The notes under the pieces are model-generated. The model did no database searches and was not told where the DNA came from. It saw nothing but the letters and a program-made list of their open reading frames with translations. Both the position numbers and the translations under genes were made by a program. Source: 66-474 sp035547895 (GTDB lineage Bacteria > Pseudomonadota > Gammaproteobacteria > Xanthomonadales > Rhodanobacteraceae). From it: a DNA stretch of 18,793 nucleotides. Shown here piece by piece: positions 1 through 8,232 of this stretch. The DNA lies in assembly GCA_035547895.1 (NCBI GenBank), contig DASZTT010000195.1, positions 1 to 18,793 on the forward strand, in the 5' to 3' direction. Within the stretch, counting starts at the first letter, position 1. The number at the start of each line of letters is the position of its first letter.

Positions 1-12
1 CCGGCCCGAAGG

Positions 13-113
13 GTTGCTCCGCAGCGGCCGCCATCCTTCGGTGCGCGCCTTGACCAGAGAACCACTCTGGCGCTGCGGCGCGCGCCTCGTCTGGCGACCG
101 CTGCGGAAGCAAC
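13..113. repeat. Long nested inverted repeat (palindrome, about 100 bp)
   Basis: The outer arms are 13-33 and 92-113; the right arm, reverse complemented, matches the left with one extra base and one substitution. Inside them 40-49 pairs with 77-86 (9 of 10 positions), and in the centre 54-59 (CCAGAG) pairs perfectly with 65-70 (CTCTGG) around a 5-base loop. All three stems share one axis, so the element could fold into a single long interrupted hairpin or cruciform. It ends about 70 bases before the lipoprotein start. No T-run follows on the plus strand, so it is not a standard terminator for that strand. It could be a dispersed palindromic repeat, or the 3' structure of a gene left of the window. 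No other copy was found in the window. Confidence 0.7.
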
Positions 114-184
114 GCGGTCCGCTTGGCATGGCGTCAACAGACCCTAACTTGCGCCGCCGCCGCACCGTCGCCACACTCCGGCGC

Positions 185-1192
185 ATGCGAAACCGAATGC
201 ATCCTCGTGCCGCGGCGTGGCTCATCGTGAGTGCCTGCGCCCTCGCGCTCCCCGCCTGCCATCACGCACCGCCGCCCCCCAGCAACGCGACGCCGGAAGC
301 GGCGGTCGCAACCAGCCTGCGCCTCACCGCCGCGGGCGATTTCGACGGGCTGATGAAGAACCGGCTTCCGCCTGCCGATTACGCGCAGTGGCGCGGCGAA
401 TGGGACGCCGCGCATGCGCGACCCGGCACCGCTTCCGCCACCCAGGACCAGCAATTCGCCCAGATCATGCGAATGCTCACCGAACCGGGCGCCGAAGCGA
501 AGCTGGCCAGGCGCCTGCAACCCGAGCTGCCGAAATTGCGCGGCGGCAAGAACGAAACCTTGCCGATCGCGAGCGGCATCCTGGAAGCCGCGGGCAAGCA
601 GATGATCGCGGCCTCGCCGCAACTCGGACCCAGCCAGAAAGCGATGGCAACGCAAGGACTCGATGCATTGATCGCCTGGAGCAGGGCCACCGATTTCAGC
701 GACGCGAAGAAAGCAAAGCAGGCGATCGAACTGGTGTGTGCCACCGCGCGCCAGTTGCACGTCCAGACACTGGCGCAATGGCGCGCCCAGGACTACGCGC
801 AGACGATGCGCAGCTACGGCATCCTGTGGAACGGACTCGAGAGCCTGTTGAACCTGTATGGACTCGACGTCGCCAACAGCCTGGAATCGGCCAACGTGAG
901 CGCCTCCGGAAACGACGGCAGCCACGCAACCGTCAAGCTCGACATGAATCTCGCGGGCCGGCCACTGAGCGGCCAATGGCCGATGGTGAAACAGGCCGGC
1001 CACTGGTACGACGCCGCCCTTCTGGATGCCTGGCAGAAGGCGCATCCCGCGCCCGCCGCCACAGCAGCCGCAAGCGGCGCGACGAGTGCCGTTCCCGCTG
1101 CCGGCAACGCTGCGCCGGCATCATCCGCCCCTGCATCGGCGGCTCCGGTGCCTTCGGCAAGGCCGGTGCCCTCCGGCACCACACACCGCTGA
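185..1192 (+). CDS. Putative lipoprotein of unknown function with Ala/Pro/Ser-rich C-terminal tail
   Basis: I do not recognise a named family. The N-terminus is a lipoprotein signal: basic residues, a hydrophobic stretch (AAAWLIVSACALAL) and a lipobox L-P-A-C with the lipidated Cys at residue 25, followed by a His/Pro-rich linker. ATG starts at 185 and 197 both give a good signal peptide; 128 is also in frame but would bury it. No Shine-Dalgarno sequence decides between them. The mature part (about residues 35-280) is soluble, with charged and helical stretches. Near residues 250-275 it resembles the closing strand of a small NTF2-like or DUF4878-type domain (weak inference). The last 50 or so residues are a low-complexity Ala/Pro/Ser tail. 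The product is probably anchored in the outer membrane facing the periplasm. plsB follows 155 bp later, with no evident operon link. Confidence 0.75.
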   Translation: MRNRMHPRAAAWLIVSACALALPACHHAPPPPSNATPEAAVATSLRLTAAGDFDGLMKNRLPPADYAQWRGEWDAAHARPGTASATQDQQFAQIMRMLTEPGAEAKLARRLQPELPKLRGGKNETLPIASGILEAAGKQMIAASPQLGPSQKAMATQGLDALIAWSRATDFSDAKKAKQAIELVCATARQLHVQTLAQWRAQDYAQTMRSYGILWNGLESLLNLYGLDVANSLESANVSASGNDGSHATVKLDMNLAGRPLSGQWPMVKQAGHWYDAALLDAWQKAHPAPAATAAASGATSAVPAAGNAAPASSAPASAAPVPSARPVPSGTTHR

Positions 1193-1347
1193 GGCTGGCT
1201 TTTTCGTGGCAGGACGCGGCCCGGCGTCGGGCCATCTGCGCGGGTGTCCGCTTCCAGACCCGCGCGGAACAAGCCTTTGACGTGGATGTGGGAGAATCGC
1301 CGCTCACCTGCGCCGACTGCACCGCACATCCATCCATGGCACGCGTC

Positions 1348-3867
1348 ATGACCGAAACCCTGTCCCGTGACACGCTGGTGCATGCCGGTTGGTGGCGTGC
1401 ACTGTGGGGCGCATTGCTGGGGCCGTGGATCAAGATCAAACGCGATCCTGCCGAACCGGTGACGCTGCTGGCGCCGGATACGCCGGTGATCTACGTCGTC
1501 GAACGTAACGGCTTTTCCGACAGTTTGATCCTGGAGCGCGCCTGCCACGAAGCCGGCCTGCCGAGCCCGCTGGCGTGGGTGCCCGGCCTGGGCAAACGCC
1601 GCCGCGCGATGTTCGCGATGCGCGGTACCGGCGGCTGGTTCCAGCGCCGAGGCCGCGACCACGCCGCCCAGGACACGCTGCGGCAACTGTTGCGGGTGCT
1701 GGAAGCAGCGCCCGAGCGCAACGTGCAATTGATGCCGGTCGCGATCTATGTCGGCCGCGCGCCGAACCGGCAATCGGGCTGGTTCAGCGTGCTGTTCTCC
1801 GAGAACTGGGCGGTAGTCGGCCACTTCCGCCGGTTGCTCGCCATGCTGTTGAACGGACGCGACACCATCGTGCGTTTCTCGCCGCCGATTTCGCTGCACG
1901 ACTTGCGCGAGGAATCGAGCGGCGAACGCATCGAACGGCTGCAGCGCAAGCTCGCTCGCGTGCTGCGCGTGCACTTCCGGCGCGTCCGCACCACCGTGAT
2001 CGGCCCCGACCTCTCGCACCGGCGTACCGTGGTCGATTCCGTGCTGAATGCCGAAAGCGTGCGCGCCGCGATCGCCGCCACCGCGGCGCGCGAGAACATT
2101 CCGCGCGCGAAAGCCTGGCGACAGGCGCAGAAACTGATGGATGAAATCGCGGCGGACTATTCGCCGCCGTTCGTGCGGTCGGCATCGTTCCTGCTGTCCA
2201 ACTTCTGGAACAAGCTGTACGACGGCATCGCGATGCACCACTTCGACACGCTGCGCGCGATCGCCCCTGGCTACGAAGTGGTGTACGTCCCGAGCCACCG
2301 CAGCCATGCCGACTACGTGCTGTTGTCGTACCAGCTCCACATGAGTGGCGTGGTGGTGCCGCACATCGCGGCCGGCGTGAACCTCAACCTGCCGGTGCTG
2401 GGAACGTTCCTGCGCAAGGGTGGTGCGTTCTTCCTGCGCCGCAGCTTCAAGGGCAACGCGTTGTACTCGGTGATCTTCAAGGAATACATGGCGCAGTTGA
2501 TCGAGCGCGGCGTGCCCATCGAATACTTCGTCGAAGGCACCCGCTCGCGTACGGGACGCCTGCTGGCGCCGCGCTTCGGGCTGCTGTCGATGACCGTGCG
2601 CGCGTTCCTGCGTGCGCCGCGCCGTCCGGTGCTGTTCCAGCCAGTCTACATCGGCTACGAAAAACTCATGGAAGGCCGCGCCTACATCGGCGAGCTCTCG
2701 GGCCAGAAAAAGGAAAAGGAAACCTGGCTCGCGCTGCTGCGCGGCGGACGCAAGGCGCTGCGCCAGCATTACGGGCGCGTCACCTTGAACTTCGGCGAGC
2801 CGATCGAACTGACCGCGCTGCTGGATGCGGCCAATCCGGACTGGCGCAGCATCGGCGACAGCCCCGACAGCAAACCGGAATGGCTCAACCACGTGCTGGA
2901 TCAGCTCGGCGAGAAGATCCTCGTCAACACCAACCGTGCCGCCGACGTGAACCCGATCAACCTGATCGCGTTGGCATTGCTGGCCTCGCCGCGCCACGCA
3001 CTGGCCGAGACCGACCTGCTGGCGCAACTGGAACTGATGAAGGCGATCCTGACCGAACTGCCCTATTCGGATCGCACCACGGTCACGCCGATGGCGCCCG
3101 CGGACATCGTCAAGTACGCCGAACAAATGGGCTGGATCCGCCGCATCGCGCACCCGCTCGGCGACGTACTGGCGGTCGAGGGCGAGAAGGCGGTGCTGCT
3201 GTCGTATTTCCGCAACAACGTGCTGCACCTGTTCGCGGCCGGCGCGTGGGTCGCGTGCTGCTTCATCAACAACCGCCGCATCGCGCGCGAAAACGTGGTG
3301 CGGCTGGGCCGCGCCGTGTATCCGTTCATCCAGGCCGAGCTGTTCCTGCCCTGGGATACCGATGGTTTCGCCGGACGCATCGATGCACTGATCGACCTGC
3401 TGATCGCACGCGGCCTGCTGGCCGGCGGCGAAGGCCGGCTTTTGCACCTCGCCTCGGGACGCGAAGACGACGCCTACCAGTTGCGCCTGCTCGCACACTG
3501 CCTGCTGCAGGCATTCGAGCGTTATTACATCGCGATCGCTGCGCTGGTGAAGAATGGTCCGCACAGCCTGACCGCGGGTCAGCTCGAAAACCTGTGCCAG
3601 CTCGCGGCGCAGCGCCTGTCGCTGCTCTACCAGCAGAGCGCGCCGGAATTCTTCGACAAGAGCCTGTTCCGCGGCTTCATCCAGAAGCTGCGCGAGCGCC
3701 GCATCGTCTGGACCGACGCCGACGGCAAGCTGGAATTCGACGCGGTGCTGGAAGACGTCGCGCGCGACGCGCGACTGATCCTCGCGCGCGAAGTGCGGCA
3801 GTCCATCCTGAAGATCACGCCCGACGTCGTCGCGGAAGCCTCCGTCAACGGCCGAGCTTCGACGTAA
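1348..3867 (+). CDS. plsB: Glycerol-3-phosphate 1-O-acyltransferase PlsB
   Basis: This is the membrane-associated enzyme that acylates sn-glycerol-3-phosphate at position 1 from acyl-CoA or acyl-ACP, the first committed step of phospholipid synthesis. The product is 839 residues, close to E. coli PlsB (about 807). The acyltransferase signature is intact: catalytic HX4D at H317-D322 (HRSHAD), block II GAFFLRRSF at 359-367, and block III FVEGTRSRTGR at 394-404 for glycerophosphate binding, followed by LFQPVYIGYE. The long C-terminal region after about residue 430 is typical of PlsB and absent from PlsC. The frame is open far upstream (217), but that part overlaps the lipoprotein gene. An ATG at 1336 is an alternative four codons earlier; neither has a clear ribosome-binding site. 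Its last 23 bases overlap the end of the convergent GNAT gene. Confidence 0.96.
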   Translation: MTETLSRDTLVHAGWWRALWGALLGPWIKIKRDPAEPVTLLAPDTPVIYVVERNGFSDSLILERACHEAGLPSPLAWVPGLGKRRRAMFAMRGTGGWFQRRGRDHAAQDTLRQLLRVLEAAPERNVQLMPVAIYVGRAPNRQSGWFSVLFSENWAVVGHFRRLLAMLLNGRDTIVRFSPPISLHDLREESSGERIERLQRKLARVLRVHFRRVRTTVIGPDLSHRRTVVDSVLNAESVRAAIAATAARENIPRAKAWRQAQKLMDEIAADYSPPFVRSASFLLSNFWNKLYDGIAMHHFDTLRAIAPGYEVVYVPSHRSHADYVLLSYQLHMSGVVVPHIAAGVNLNLPVLGTFLRKGGAFFLRRSFKGNALYSVIFKEYMAQLIERGVPIEYFVEGTRSRTGRLLAPRFGLLSMTVRAFLRAPRRPVLFQPVYIGYEKLMEGRAYIGELSGQKKEKETWLALLRGGRKALRQHYGRVTLNFGEPIELTALLDAANPDWRSIGDSPDSKPEWLNHVLDQLGEKILVNTNRAADVNPINLIALALLASPRHALAETDLLAQLELMKAILTELPYSDRTTVTPMAPADIVKYAEQMGWIRRIAHPLGDVLAVEGEKAVLLSYFRNNVLHLFAAGAWVACCFINNRRIARENVVRLGRAVYPFIQAELFLPWDTDGFAGRIDALIDLLIARGLLAGGEGRLLHLASGREDDAYQLRLLAHCLLQAFERYYIAIAALVKNGPHSLTAGQLENLCQLAAQRLSLLYQQSAPEFFDKSLFRGFIQKLRERRIVWTDADGKLEFDAVLEDVARDARLILAREVRQSILKITPDVVAEASVNGRAST

Positions 3868-4426
3868 GCCTGCTGCTGATCTCCGGCCATTCGGCCGCAA
3901 TCACCGAATATTCGACGCTGTCGCGGATGGTGCCGTCGTGGCGGCGCTTGTGCTGCCGCAGCACGCCGTCGCGGTGCGCGCCCAGGCGTTCGATGGCTTG
4001 CTGCGAGCGCGTATTGAGGATGTCGGTTTCCCAGCCGACCGCCGCGCAACCGAGCGTGTCGAACGCATGGCCCGCCAGCAGCAATTTGCAGGCGGTGTTG
4101 ACGTGGGTGCGCTGGCGGCTCGCGCCGTACCACGTGTAACCGATCAATATGCGGGGCACGTCGGGCTTGTAGTCGTAGTAACGCGTGCTGCCCGCGATCA
4201 CGCCGTCGCGCTTGTCGCGCACGGCAAACGACAACGAATCGCCGTTGGCCTGCATCGCAAGCGCTGCCTCGACGTACGCCCGCATCGCGCCCGGCGGTGG
4301 CACGTACGTGACGCGCAAGTTCCACAGTTCGCCGTCGGCGGCAGCCCGTTCCAGCCCGGTGACATGATCCAGCGTCAGCGGCTCCAGCGCGACGAACGCG
4401 TTTTCCAGCACGACGGGCTCAAGCAT
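3845..4426 (-). CDS. GNAT-family N-acetyltransferase (RimJ/RimL-like)
   Basis: This 193-residue protein has the layout of the Acetyltransf_3 / RimJ-RimL group: an N-terminal LEPLTLDHVTGL motif, a central strand pair with a tyrosine-rich turn (GSTRYYDY), the acetyl-CoA region after GYTWYGASRQRTHVN, and the late NTRSQQAIERLGAHRDGVLR segment that packs on the cofactor. The family transfers acetyl from acetyl-CoA to an amine. The acceptor here, whether small molecule or protein N-terminus, cannot be told from sequence. The ATG at 4426 overlaps the last 8 bases of the upstream DUF465 gene, so the two are probably translationally coupled. The 3' end overlaps the convergent plsB by 23 bases, which leaves no room for a separate terminator. 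Confidence 0.88.
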   Translation of the reverse strand: MLEPVVLENAFVALEPLTLDHVTGLERAAADGELWNLRVTYVPPPGAMRAYVEAALAMQANGDSLSFAVRDKRDGVIAGSTRYYDYKPDVPRILIGYTWYGASRQRTHVNTACKLLLAGHAFDTLGCAAVGWETDILNTRSQQAIERLGAHRDGVLRQHKRRHDGTIRDSVEYSVIAAEWPEISSRLTSKLGR

Positions 4427-4628
4427 CGAGGTCTGGAATCAGCTTGTTCTCGAAATACGCGATCATGTCCTTGAGCTTCAGCTTGCGCTTTTTCAGGCGG
4501 CTCAGTTGCAATTGGTCACAGCCCGGGTCGCTCGCCAATGTCGTGATCGCCGCGTCGAGGTCGCGGTGCTCCTCGCGCAATTCGGTGAGGCGCCGGACCA
4601 GCATGGCTGGATCGTTGTCGGGCTGCAT
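4419..4628 (-). CDS. DUF465 (YdcH-like) small coiled-coil protein
   Basis: This 69-residue, highly charged protein consists of two predicted helices. The C-terminal LKKRKLKLKDMIAYFENKL segment is the hallmark of the DUF465/YdcH family of small, widespread proteobacterial proteins whose function is not established. It has no signal peptide and no membrane segment, so it is probably cytoplasmic. The ATG at 4628 gives the usual family length. It is the first gene of a two-gene unit with the GNAT acetyltransferase (8-base overlap). It is divergent from ttcA across only 46 bases, so the two promoters must be very close. A weak -10-like TACACT lies on its strand at 4636-4641. Confidence 0.88.
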   Translation of the reverse strand: MQPDNDPAMLVRRLTELREEHRDLDAAITTLASDPGCDQLQLSRLKKRKLKLKDMIAYFENKLIPDLDA

Positions 4629-4674
4629 GGCGGCAGTGTAGCGCCGCCACCGGGCGCGCTAAACTGGCCCGTTC

Positions 4675-5589
4675 ATGCCAGCCGTCGAACGCTTCCACTC
4701 CACCGATCGCAAGCAGGCGCACGAAGCCGCGCGCCTCGCCAAGCGCCTGCGCCACGCGGCCGGCCGCGCCATCGCCGATTACAACCTGATCGAAGACGGC
4801 GACCGGGTGATGGTGTGCCTGTCCGGCGGCAAGGATTCCTGGACGCTGCTGGACCTGCTGCTGTCGCTGCAGGCGAAGGCGCCGGTGAAGTTCGAGCTCA
4901 CCGCGGTGAACCTGGACCAGAAGCAACCCGGCTTTCCCGAGCACGTGATCCCGGACTACTGCCGCACGCGCGGCGTGCCGTGCCACGTGATCGAACAGGA
5001 CACCTACAGTGTGGTGACGCGCGTGGTGCCCGAAGGCAGGACGCTGTGCAGCCTGTGTTCGCGCCTGCGGCGCGGCGCGCTGTACGCGTTCGCCGAGCGC
5101 GAGGGCTTCAGCAAGATCGCGCTCGGGCATCACCGCGACGACATCCTCGCCACGTTTTTCCTGAACCTGTTTCATGGCGGCACGCTGAAGGCGATGCCGC
5201 CGAAACTGCTTTCCGACGACGGCAGGCACGTGCTGATCCGGCCGCTCAGCTATTGTCGCGAGGTCGACATCGCCGAATACGCCGCGCAGCGCGGGTTTCC
5301 GATCATTCCGTGCAACCTCTGCGGCTCGCAGGAAAACCTGCAGCGCAAGCAGGTGCGGCGGATGCTGGACGCGTGGGAACGCGAACACCCGGGCCGCAGC
5401 GAAATCATGTTCCGCGCGCTGTCGCACGTCGCGCCTTCGCACCTGACCGATGCCGGGCTGTTCGATTTCGCCGCGATCGGCTCGCGCAGTGAGACGGCGC
5501 GACCGGATGCTCACGCGTGGCTGGATGGCCGGGATTCGGCCGCCGGAATCCAGGGTCCGGATGCCGAACCTGCCACCCATGGTGCTTGA
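4675..5589 (+). CDS. ttcA: tRNA 2-thiocytidine(32) synthetase TtcA
   Basis: TtcA puts sulfur on cytidine 32 of certain tRNAs, using ATP and a [4Fe-4S] cluster. The product is 304 residues (E. coli 311). The PP-loop ATP site is SGGKDS at 50-55, with the second family motif GHHRDDILATFFLN at about 151-164. The cluster-binding region is visible as C125-x-x-C128 (LCSLCSR) and the C213-x-x-C216 motif in IPCNLCGSQENLQR. The start at 4675 is the first ATG after the divergent DUF465 gene, and MPAVERFHSTDRKQ leads straight into the family core. Conservation seems to stop near residue 270. The last 25-30 residues are encoded by hairpin-rich sequence (5521-5553) and look like an added tail. A weak -10-like TAAACT at 4660-4665 would imply a very short leader. 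Confidence 0.96.
   Translation: MPAVERFHSTDRKQAHEAARLAKRLRHAAGRAIADYNLIEDGDRVMVCLSGGKDSWTLLDLLLSLQAKAPVKFELTAVNLDQKQPGFPEHVIPDYCRTRGVPCHVIEQDTYSVVTRVVPEGRTLCSLCSRLRRGALYAFAEREGFSKIALGHHRDDILATFFLNLFHGGTLKAMPPKLLSDDGRHVLIRPLSYCREVDIAEYAAQRGFPIIPCNLCGSQENLQRKQVRRMLDAWEREHPGRSEIMFRALSHVAPSHLTDAGLFDFAAIGSRSETARPDAHAWLDGRDSAAGIQGPDAEPATHGA
5521..5553. repeat. Hairpin-forming sequence inside the 3' end of ttcA
   Basis: CTGGAT at 5521-5526 pairs with ATCCAG at 5548-5553, and CCGG at 5529-5532 with CCGG at 5543-5546. An alternative register pairs GGATTC (5532-5537) with GAATCC (5546-5551). The octamer CCGGATGC also occurs as a direct repeat on both sides (about 5501 and 5557). It has the look of a small dispersed palindromic element that now encodes the last residues of TtcA. 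No T-run follows, so a simple terminator is unlikely. Confidence 0.45.
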
Positions 5590-5633
5590 CTCCGACCCGA
5601 CCACGAATCTCCACCTCTCATTCCAGCTCCCGA

Positions 5634-6560
5634 ATGTTCTTCCGCAACCTCACCCTGTTCCGTTTCTCTCCATCCGTCGCCAAGTCGCTGAAGGACCTGG
5701 ACACTGCGCTCGCCGACCACGCCCTGCGCGCGTGCGGCCCGCTGGAACTCGCCACACGCGGTTTCGTGTCGCCGTTCGGACCGGATTCCGAAGTCCTCAG
5801 CCACACCATCGGCAACGCCACGCTGATCACCCTCGGCAGCGAGGAAAAGCTGCTGCCCGCGGCGGTGGTCAATGCCGAGCTCGGCAAGCGCCTGCGCAAG
5901 GAAGCTGAACGCCGCGGCAAGCCCATCGGGGGTCGCCAGCGCCGCGCGATCAAGGCGGAGGTGCTGGATGTCCTGCTGCCCCAGGCCTTCGTCCGGCCGT
6001 CGCGGCTAAATGCCTACGCAGACTCGAAAAATGGCTGGCTGGTCCTGGACACCGCCAGCCGCAAGGCGGCCGAGACGGCCCTGACCAGCTTGCGCGAGGC
6101 GCTGGGCAGCTTCCCGGCCCAGCCGCTGGCCGCCGCGGAAACCCCGCGCGCCCTGATGACGCAATGGTTGGCGCATGGCAAGCTACCCGGTGGGCTGGCA
6201 CTCGGCGACGAATGCGAGCTGCGCGATCCGGCCGGCGGGGCGATCATCCGCTGCCGCAAACAGGAGCTTGAAAGCGCCGAGGTTCGGGCACATCTGAAAC
6301 AAGGCAAGCAAGTGTTCCAGCTCGGCTTGCAATTCGAGGATCGCGCCAATTTCGTGCTCGGCGAGGACCTCGTGATCCGCAAGTTGCGTTTTCTCGACGT
6401 CGTGCAGGATTCGCTCGACGCCGACGGGCGCGAGTCCGCGGAAGCCGAACTCGATGCGCGCTTCGCGCTGATGACCCTGGAACTCGAACGGCTGTTCGAG
6501 GGCCTGGAACAATGGTTCGGGCTGGAACGCCCCGACGAGAGCAACAAGAAGGCGGCATGA
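5634..6560 (+). CDS. rdgC: Recombination-associated protein RdgC
   Basis: RdgC is a nucleoid-associated, ring-forming DNA-binding protein that limits RecA loading and is found mainly in beta- and gammaproteobacteria. The product from ATG 5634 is 308 residues (E. coli 303) and begins with the typical MFFRNLTLFRF. Other family features are the LxxxLxxxxLRxCGPLE segment, GFVSPFG near residue 42, the basic RGKPIGGRQRRAIKAEV segment near residue 95, and the C-terminal ALMTLELERLFEGLEQWFG helix. The frame is open further upstream, but that part overlaps ttcA. No good Shine-Dalgarno sequence precedes the start. It lies 44 bases after ttcA, and its stop overlaps the next start (ATGA), so it is co-transcribed with the peptidase gene and possibly with ttcA. 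Confidence 0.96.
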   Translation: MFFRNLTLFRFSPSVAKSLKDLDTALADHALRACGPLELATRGFVSPFGPDSEVLSHTIGNATLITLGSEEKLLPAAVVNAELGKRLRKEAERRGKPIGGRQRRAIKAEVLDVLLPQAFVRPSRLNAYADSKNGWLVLDTASRKAAETALTSLREALGSFPAQPLAAAETPRALMTQWLAHGKLPGGLALGDECELRDPAGGAIIRCRKQELESAEVRAHLKQGKQVFQLGLQFEDRANFVLGEDLVIRKLRFLDVVQDSLDADGRESAEAELDARFALMTLELERLFEGLEQWFGLERPDESNKKAA

Positions 6561-7318
6561 CCCCGGAAGGCGACTTCCTCGAACTGGCGACGGGCAAGGG
6601 CGGCACCATCAAGGTGCTGAAAGCCATGCACCCGCGCGCGCGCCGCCTGCGCTTGTCGGTCACCTCGCACGGCGCGCGCATTTCCTATCCGCGCGGCACG
6701 CACCCCGCGCAGGTGTACGCGTTCCTGCGCGAAAACAGCGACTGGCTGGAACGCAAGCTGTCCGAGCTGCGCGTGCCGCGCCGCGGGCCGCCGCCGCTGA
6801 AGCCCGGCGTGCCCACGTTGATTCCGCTGCGCGGTGAAAGCATCGAACTCACGTGGCGCGAAAGCGAATATCCGCGCATCGAATTCCTGGGCGACGAATT
6901 GCGGCTGCACGTGCCGCGTCCGTTCACCACGGCGATGCCGGCCGCGCGCAACCTGCTCGCGGCGTTCCTCGAAACCCACATGCGGCGCGATCTCTCGCGC
7001 TGGATGGCGCACGCATCCGAACGCCTCGACGCCGCGCCCACCGGCCTGCGCATCAAATCGCTGAAAAGCCTGTGGGGGAGCCTCGATGCGCGCGATCGCA
7101 TCACGCTCGATCTCGCGCTCGCACTGGCGCCGCCCGCCGCGCTGCGCTACGTGCTGGTGCACGAGATGTGCCACCTGAAAGTTCGCAGCCACGCGCCCCG
7201 CTTCTGGGCGCGGGTCGGCGAACTGATGCCCGGCTACCAGGCGCAACGCGACTGGCTGCGCGAACACGGCGCCATCCTCAAAGCGGAAATGGAACGGCTG
7301 ATCGCGCCGGGCAACTGA
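6557..7318 (+). CDS. YgjP-like zinc metallopeptidase (DUF45 / M48-like)
   Basis: This 253-residue cytoplasmic protein has no signal peptide. The C-terminal catalytic block contains the HExxH zinc motif as H202-E203-M-C-H206, with a probable third ligand H212 in SHAPRFW. It is preceded by the family motif SLKSLWGS near 168-175. This matches the YgjP-like/DUF45 family (SprT-like or WLM-like gluzincin fold); the physiological substrate is not known. The ATG at 6557 overlaps the rdgC stop as ATGA, so translation is coupled to rdgC; that overlap decides the start. The gene ends 6 bases before the convergent ampE gene. Confidence 0.9.
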   Translation: MTPEGDFLELATGKGGTIKVLKAMHPRARRLRLSVTSHGARISYPRGTHPAQVYAFLRENSDWLERKLSELRVPRRGPPPLKPGVPTLIPLRGESIELTWRESEYPRIEFLGDELRLHVPRPFTTAMPAARNLLAAFLETHMRRDLSRWMAHASERLDAAPTGLRIKSLKSLWGSLDARDRITLDLALALAPPAALRYVLVHEMCHLKVRSHAPRFWARVGELMPGYQAQRDWLREHGAILKAEMERLIAPGN

Positions 7319-7324
7319 TGCCGG

Positions 7325-8185
7325 TCAGGCCACCCAGCCTGCGAGCACGATCAGCGCCACCACCGCCAGCCATACGATCAGCACCCGCAGCATCAGGCGT
7401 CGCGCATCGGCCAGTTCGATGAGCGGATCGTGGGTGTCGGTACTCGGCCCGTCGCCGGCTTCGATGTCGGCGTCGACGCTGGAACGCGCCACCGCGGCAA
7501 GGAAACCCGGGTCGAGGTTCTCCATCGAATGCCCCGGCTGTCCGTGCCACGCACGCCACGTACCGGACACGGCATCGAAATTGGAAACCAGCGCCATGGC
7601 CAGCACCATCAGGTGCGCGGGAATCCAGTCGAGCGCGTACGCGAAGCGCCTTGCCGCGTGGCGCGTGCGCGGATCGGTGGTTTCGGTCGTGACCCAGGCA
7701 AGCCGGTAACCCAATGCGCCGGCCGGTCCCAGCAGGAAGAACCAGAACAGCACGCCGAAGCGCCGCCGCAACGATGCCATCACCGCGGCTTCGACCAGTT
7801 CGGGCGCGGTGAACGCGCGCGGCGCGCCGTCCGGGACGCTGCGCAGGTTTTGCGCCGTGACGAGGCGGGTCGCGGGATCGTCGTCGTGCAGCACGGCTTC
7901 GAAATCGGCTTCGAGTTCACGCGGTCCGAACGTGTAGAACAGGATCAGTACCGCGAACGCGAGCGCGGCAACCACCAGCAGCCAGCCCTGCAGGAAATGC
8001 GCGATCACCGCGCACACCACCACCGGCGGGATCAGCGCCAGCGCAATCCTGCCGCCACCTTCGGCGAAATCGAGCACGCCGAGCCAGCGGTGGTACCAGC
8101 CGAATTGACGCAGGTTCGCGACATTGCCGGGCCAGACGATCAGCACCAGCAGCACGATCAGTGCGGCAACGAGTTCGATGGCCAT
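7325..8185 (-). CDS. ampE: AmpE-like inner membrane protein
   Basis: This 286-residue polytopic membrane protein has hydrophobic segments at about 3-18, 46-62, 66-86, 145-165, 188-203 and 266-285. The layout and the FGVLFWFFLLGPAGALGYRL segment match AmpE, a CobD/CbiB-like protein historically linked to beta-lactamase regulation together with AmpD. Its biochemical activity is unclear. No ampD or ampC is nearby, so a role in cell-wall sensing is only inferred from the family. The ATG at 8185 has a clear ribosome-binding site (AGGGG, 5 bases upstream). It lies 47 bases after nudC on the same strand and is the likely last gene of the DUF6776-erpA-nudC-ampE unit. Confidence 0.82.
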   Translation of the reverse strand: MAIELVAALIVLLVLIVWPGNVANLRQFGWYHRWLGVLDFAEGGGRIALALIPPVVVCAVIAHFLQGWLLVVAALAFAVLILFYTFGPRELEADFEAVLHDDDPATRLVTAQNLRSVPDGAPRAFTAPELVEAAVMASLRRRFGVLFWFFLLGPAGALGYRLAWVTTETTDPRTRHAARRFAYALDWIPAHLMVLAMALVSNFDAVSGTWRAWHGQPGHSMENLDPGFLAAVARSSVDADIEAGDGPSTDTHDPLIELADARRLMLRVLIVWLAVVALIVLAGWVA

Positions 8186-8232
8186 CGAGCCCCTGATTTA
8201 CGCGAGTATCCGGTGCGATTGTAACGGGCCGG

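Noticed and set aside
1165..1204. Hairpin GGTGCC-CTCC-GGCACC plus TTTTT at the end of the lipoprotein gene as a terminator
   Set aside because: The T-run lies about 20 bases past the stem and the stem is inside the coding region, so the geometry is wrong.
1218..1233. Perfect hairpin GGCCCG-GCGT-CGGGCC after the lipoprotein gene as a terminator
   Set aside because: No T-run follows and the stem is only 6 bp; it may be chance in GC-rich DNA.
217..1335. Long upstream extension of the plsB reading frame across the lipoprotein gene
   Set aside because: The frame is open only because of high GC. The translation is Arg-rich without family similarity and overlaps a lipoprotein with a clear signal peptide; PlsB homology starts near 1348.
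814..3900. 1028-residue open frame antisense to plsB
   Set aside because: Composition is rich in Arg, Gln, His and Val with no domain pattern. It mirrors the codon structure of plsB, whose catalytic motifs are intact.
2880..4139. 419-residue plus-strand frame running through the end of plsB and over the GNAT gene
   Set aside because: Arg/Pro/Ala-rich and motif-free, and it crosses two well-supported genes.
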